Assembly: GCF_003325455.1 (NCBI RefSeq)
Contig: NZ_CP025198.1
Location: forward strand, 2,604,001 to 2,668,000
Length of the DNA: 64,000 bases
From: Acidipropionibacterium virtanenii
GTDB lineage: Bacteria > Actinomycetota > Actinomycetes > Propionibacteriales > Propionibacteriaceae
Reading direction: 5' to 3'
Shown: positions 61,178 to 64,000 of the stretch, in pieces
Position numbering within the stretch: the first letter of the stretch is position 1
How the letters are laid out: each line of letters begins with the position of its first letter
The notes under the pieces: generated by a model
The model's input: only the letters and a program-made list of their open reading frames with translations
Databases searched by the model: none
What the model was told of the DNA's origin: nothing
Made by a program: the position numbers and the translations under genes

Positions 61178-63493
61178 TCACTTGACCTGGTTGTTGAGGA
61201 AATATGTGACGATCTCGCCGGGCAGTGACGGGATCTGCCGCGGCGTCGAACCGTGCCGCAGCGAATCGGTGGCCTCGATGCCGGCCGCGACCGCGTACCA
61301 GGCGCCCAGGGGGGAGGTGTCGGTGCGGGCGCCGCTGCGCACGAACCGGATGAACTCGGAGACGGTGAGCACGTCGGCGTCCCCGTGGCCATTGGCGTCG
61401 CCGAGGATCGGGAACTGCTCGTCGCCATCGGCGCTGTACTCGGTGCGGTGGTTCCACAGCCGGATCAGGCCGCCCTCGCCGTCGCCGAAGTTCTCGATGC
61501 GGCCTTCGGTGCCGATGACGGTGTAGTTGCGCCAGTAGTCGGGGGTGTAGTGGCACTGCTCGTAGGAGGCGAAGACGCCGGACTCCATCTTCATGAGCAT
61601 CATCGAGATGTCCTCGACGTCGATGACCGGGTTGAGTCTCTTCTGGCTCAGCGGGGGCCAGTTGTCGTGGGAGAACCAGTCGACCATGAGGTCGTCGGTG
61701 TTGTCGTGGCGGTCGGCGATCTGGTTGTAGACGGTCTGGCCGCCCATCGCGACGACGTCTGTGGTGTGGGAGTCCGCGAACCAGTGCATCACGTCGATGT
61801 CGTGGGCGGCCTTCTGGAGCAGCAGGCCGGTGCCGTGCTCCCGGGTGGCGTGCCAGTCCTTGAAGTAGTAGTCGCCTCCGTTTCCGACGAAGTGCCGGCA
61901 CCAGATCGCCTTGACCTCGCCGATCCTGCCGGTGCGGATGAGATCCCGCATCGAGCGGACGACGTTCATGTGGCGCATGTTGTGGCCGACGTAGAGCTTC
62001 GTGCCGGTCTCGTACGCCGTGGTGAGGACCCGGGTGGCCGACTCCATGGTGATGGCCAGCGGCTTCTCCAGATAGACCGGGATGCCGGCCTCCAGCAGGG
62101 CGCAGGTGGCGTCGGCGTGGGTGTCGTCGGGGGAGGTGACGAAGGCGACGTCGACCCCGGCCCTGATGAGGCCCGCGACGTCGGGGCTGATGGAGACCTC
62201 GTCGGGGTTCTTGTGGAGCCGTTCGGAGACCCGTTCGCGGGCCAGGTGGTGGGGCTCGGCCACGGCGGTGATGGCGCCGTTGTTCTCCTCGAGCTCTGCG
62301 TTGAGAGCGAGGATCGCCCGCGCCCCGACGCCGACCACCCCGACTCTCAGGGTGTCGGTGCGGAGTTGCGAGGGAACTGTCGTCGTCATTGTGGAATGGG
62401 GTCCTTTCTCAAGTTCTGCTGTGACGAGGTCGAAGTGGTGGACGGGCACCGGCCGGGGGTCCGGGATGCCCAGCAGGCTCCCGGCCGCGGTCTGGAGGGC
62501 GGCGCCCAGGGCTCCCGACACAGAGGCCGCCCAGCCGAGCCCGGAGACCTGGGCCGGAAGGGGCGGGGCGCCGACGGGTCGGTTGCTGATGAGCCGCGCG
62601 ACGACCCGGCGGATGGCCAGCAGGGAGGCCGGGGTGGGACCGGAGACGACGATGAGATCGGGGTCGATGACGGCGGCCACCGAGCCGATGGCGACGGCGG
62701 CGCTCTCGACCCACTCGTCGGTGGGGCTGTCGAACTTGTCGAGCGGCTGGCCGAGGATGTCGCTCACCTCGCCGGCGTTCCACTGGCGTCCGTGGTGGAT
62801 TCGTCCGCCCAGCACCAGGCCGGTGTTGAAGCCGCGGGTCATCTGCACCATGAGCAGATCGGCGTCAGGGGCGAGGGTGCCGGACTGGCGCCGTGCGGAG
62901 AACTCGCCGAAGGCGGCCATGTTGATGTCATTGTCGACGATGACGGGGACGCCGAGGCGCGAGGAGATCTCTGCGGCCAGCGGCAGGCCGTTCCACTGCG
63001 GGACCAGATCGCTGCGCTGGATGACGCCGTCACCGTCGATGACGCCGGTGGTGGAGATCCCGATCTGACGCAGCTGACCGCGCTCAGAGGTCCAACGGCC
63101 CGCGGCGTCGGCGATCATCTCGCAGACCTCGGTGAGCCGTGCCTCGCGCTGCTGGGAGCGCAGGGCCAGAGTCCGGGTCGACAGGATCTCGCCATGGGTC
63201 GATGCGACGACGAGGAGTACCGAACTCACCAGGACGTCGGCGGCGACCACGATGCCCGCCGAGCGGTCGATCTCCCAGCTGGCCGCCGGACGGCCCACCA
63301 CGTTTCCGGCGCCGTTCTCCGACTGGCGGATGACGGCGTGGGACTCCAGTGCTCCCAGCAGGGAGATGACGGTGGGACGGGAGAACCCGGTCGATGCCAC
63401 GAGATCGCGGATGGTGGCAGGACTGGTGTGGCGCAGCTCGGCGAGGACGACGTCGGCCCTGACGCGCTTCGCCTCCTGATCGCTGCTGACCAT
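61178..63493 (-). CDS. ROK-type regulator fused in frame to a Gfo/Idh/MocA oxidoreductase
   Basis: A single open frame of 771 residues. Residues ~1-350: winged helix (ATIRDLVASTGFSRPTVISL) and a ROK domain (GISTTGVIDGDGVI, VIVDNDINMAAFGE, VLGGRIHHGRQWNAGEV) lacking the usual Cys zinc cluster. Residues ~369-771: a complete Gfo/Idh/MocA protein with Rossmann LRVGVVGVGARA and the EKPLAI motif. An internal ATG at 62389 begins the oxidoreductase, with a weakly spaced AAAGGA, so a separate second protein is also possible. First gene of the sugar ABC operon; a 24-bp palindrome precedes it. Start 63493 has GGGAG 6 bp upstream. Confidence 0.8.
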   Translation of the reverse strand: MVSSDQEAKRVRADVVLAELRHTSPATIRDLVASTGFSRPTVISLLGALESHAVIRQSENGAGNVVGRPAASWEIDRSAGIVVAADVLVSSVLLVVASTHGEILSTRTLALRSQQREARLTEVCEMIADAAGRWTSERGQLRQIGISTTGVIDGDGVIQRSDLVPQWNGLPLAAEISSRLGVPVIVDNDINMAAFGEFSARRQSGTLAPDADLLMVQMTRGFNTGLVLGGRIHHGRQWNAGEVSDILGQPLDKFDSPTDEWVESAAVAIGSVAAVIDPDLIVVSGPTPASLLAIRRVVARLISNRPVGAPPLPAQVSGLGWAASVSGALGAALQTAAGSLLGIPDPRPVPVHHFDLVTAELEKGPHSTMTTTVPSQLRTDTLRVGVVGVGARAILALNAELEENNGAITAVAEPHHLARERVSERLHKNPDEVSISPDVAGLIRAGVDVAFVTSPDDTHADATCALLEAGIPVYLEKPLAITMESATRVLTTAYETGTKLYVGHNMRHMNVVRSMRDLIRTGRIGEVKAIWCRHFVGNGGDYYFKDWHATREHGTGLLLQKAAHDIDVMHWFADSHTTDVVAMGGQTVYNQIADRHDNTDDLMVDWFSHDNWPPLSQKRLNPVIDVEDISMMLMKMESGVFASYEQCHYTPDYWRNYTVIGTEGRIENFGDGEGGLIRLWNHRTEYSADGDEQFPILGDANGHGDADVLTVSEFIRFVRSGARTDTSPLGAWYAVAAGIEATDSLRHGSTPRQIPSLPGEIVTYFLNNQVK

Positions 63494-63531
63494 CGCCACT
63501 CCCGTGTCGGCACTGAAACACATTGGTTACA

Positions 63532-63555
63532 AAAGACCTTTTCGAAAGGGTCTTT
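63532..63555 (-). promoter_or_regulatory. 24-bp palindromic operator candidate
   Basis: AAAGACCTTTTCGAAAGGGTCTTT: two halves complementary except one base pair, centred on TTCGAA, 39 bp upstream of the ROK-oxidoreductase start. Position and symmetry suit a dimeric regulator, most simply the ROK protein itself. Confidence 0.55.
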
Positions 63556-63676
63556 CAAATGAACAGCTCCACTTTCGGTGCAGCATGCCGCTGTTGTCAA
63601 CATCTGATGCGGTTTTCCCACCATCCGGTCCGGACCGACGGGGCTGCCCGCCTTCCCTCCGCCGTCGCCCCCTGCC

Positions 63677-63682
63677 CATAAT
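63677..63682 (+). promoter_or_regulatory. -10 box of a probably leaderless sdaA transcript
   Basis: CATAAT ends 6 bp before the GTG at 63689, so transcription would start at or within a base or two of the start codon. No Shine-Dalgarno sequence is needed or seen. Confidence 0.4.
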
Positions 63683-63688
63683 GAGAGT

Positions 63689-64000
63689 GTGGCTGTGAGC
63701 GTCTTCGACATCTTCAAGATCGGCATCGGGCCGTCGAGTTCCCACACCGTGGGACCTATGCGGGCGGCCCGGGTCTTCGCCGACGATCTGTCGTCGGATC
63801 CCCGCTACCGGGAGGTGACCCGGGTGCGCGCAGAACTCTTCGGGTCGTTGGGATCGACCGGTCACGGTCACGGTTCGGAGGGGGCGGTGCTGCTCGGCCT
63901 GGAGGGCGAGGATCCTGCGACCGTGGACACCGATGCGATGAAGCCCCGGGAGGCGGCCATCCGCACCAGCGGACGCATCACCCTCAATGCCGCCCGCCCT
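63689..64000 (+). CDS. sdaA: L-serine dehydratase, N-terminal part (runs off window)
   Basis: The first 104 residues of a [4Fe-4S]-dependent L-serine ammonia-lyase, which converts serine to pyruvate and ammonia. The start VSVFDIFKIGIGPSSSHTVG is the hallmark of the beta domain; LFGSLGSTGHGHGSE follows. The GTG at 63689 gives the family N-terminus (VAVSVFDIF); a GTG at 63695 is an alternative. The gene continues past 64000. Together with tdh-kbl it suggests active serine/threonine catabolism nearby. Confidence 0.93.
   Translation, partial: MAVSVFDIFKIGIGPSSSHTVGPMRAARVFADDLSSDPRYREVTRVRAELFGSLGSTGHGHGSEGAVLLGLEGEDPATVDTDAMKPREAAIRTSGRITLNAARP

Overview
The window is high-GC actinobacterial DNA (roughly two-thirds G+C, mostly short gaps, many 4-bp stop/start overlaps, several probably leaderless genes). 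The anaerobic (cbi-type) cobalamin gene set with a CbiE-CbiG-CbiH triple fusion, four cobalamin riboswitches, and neighbours such as DUF3027, DUF3263, a FolP2-like protein and an XPB-type helicase pair point to a Propionibacteriaceae genome, most likely close to Acidipropionibacterium/Propionibacterium. This assignment is an inference from gene content; no rRNA is present.

Layout. 1-9.8 kb: a lipoprotein fragment, DUF3027 and cold-shock genes, nagB, a membrane protein followed by an XPB helicase and its N-terminal-domain partner, a lipoprotein, cutC and a CPBP protease. 9.9-13.2 kb: a lipoprotein/OmpA-like pair, then an AbiEi/DUF559-like gene between two copies of a 38-bp palindrome; a third copy lies beyond a Trp/Pro-rich membrane protein. 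13.4-17.4 kb: groEL with two CIRCE operators, DUF3263, manA, luxS. 17.5-20.9 kb: a small accessory island (RES toxin with a frameshifted antitoxin, YoeB/YefM, truncated ORFs, a decayed ISAs1 transposase) ending at a tRNA-Thr gene.

21.0-43.5 kb is a 22-kb cobalamin locus: btuF-like/cobS/cobU/cobT; cobK; cobA, a CobB-aminotransferase fusion and cobO; cbiT; the cobalt transporter cbiMNQO; cbiC; an uncharacterised gene followed upstream by cbiX-sirC, cbiEGH, cbiF and cbiL; then cobQ and cbiB. Four minus-strand cobalamin riboswitches lie before cobT, cobO, cbiM and cbiL. Together these genes take uroporphyrinogen III through precorrin-2 and cobalt insertion to adenosylcobinamide and the assembled nucleotide loop. 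I see no cbiD here.

43.6-54.0 kb holds an orphan XRE regulator and two similar signalling modules (NarL-type response regulator, histidine kinase, ABC ATPase, ABC-2 permease), with a 2H phosphoesterase, a histidine phosphatase, a FolP2-like protein and a cluster of 69-bp palindromic repeats between them. 54.1-57.8 kb: macrodomain protein, DedA-type membrane protein, and the threonine-degrading pair kbl-tdh. 57.9-63.5 kb: a sugar ABC-transporter operon headed by an unusual single reading frame joining a ROK-type regulator to a Gfo/Idh/MocA oxidoreductase, with a palindromic operator candidate in front. The window ends inside an L-serine dehydratase gene.
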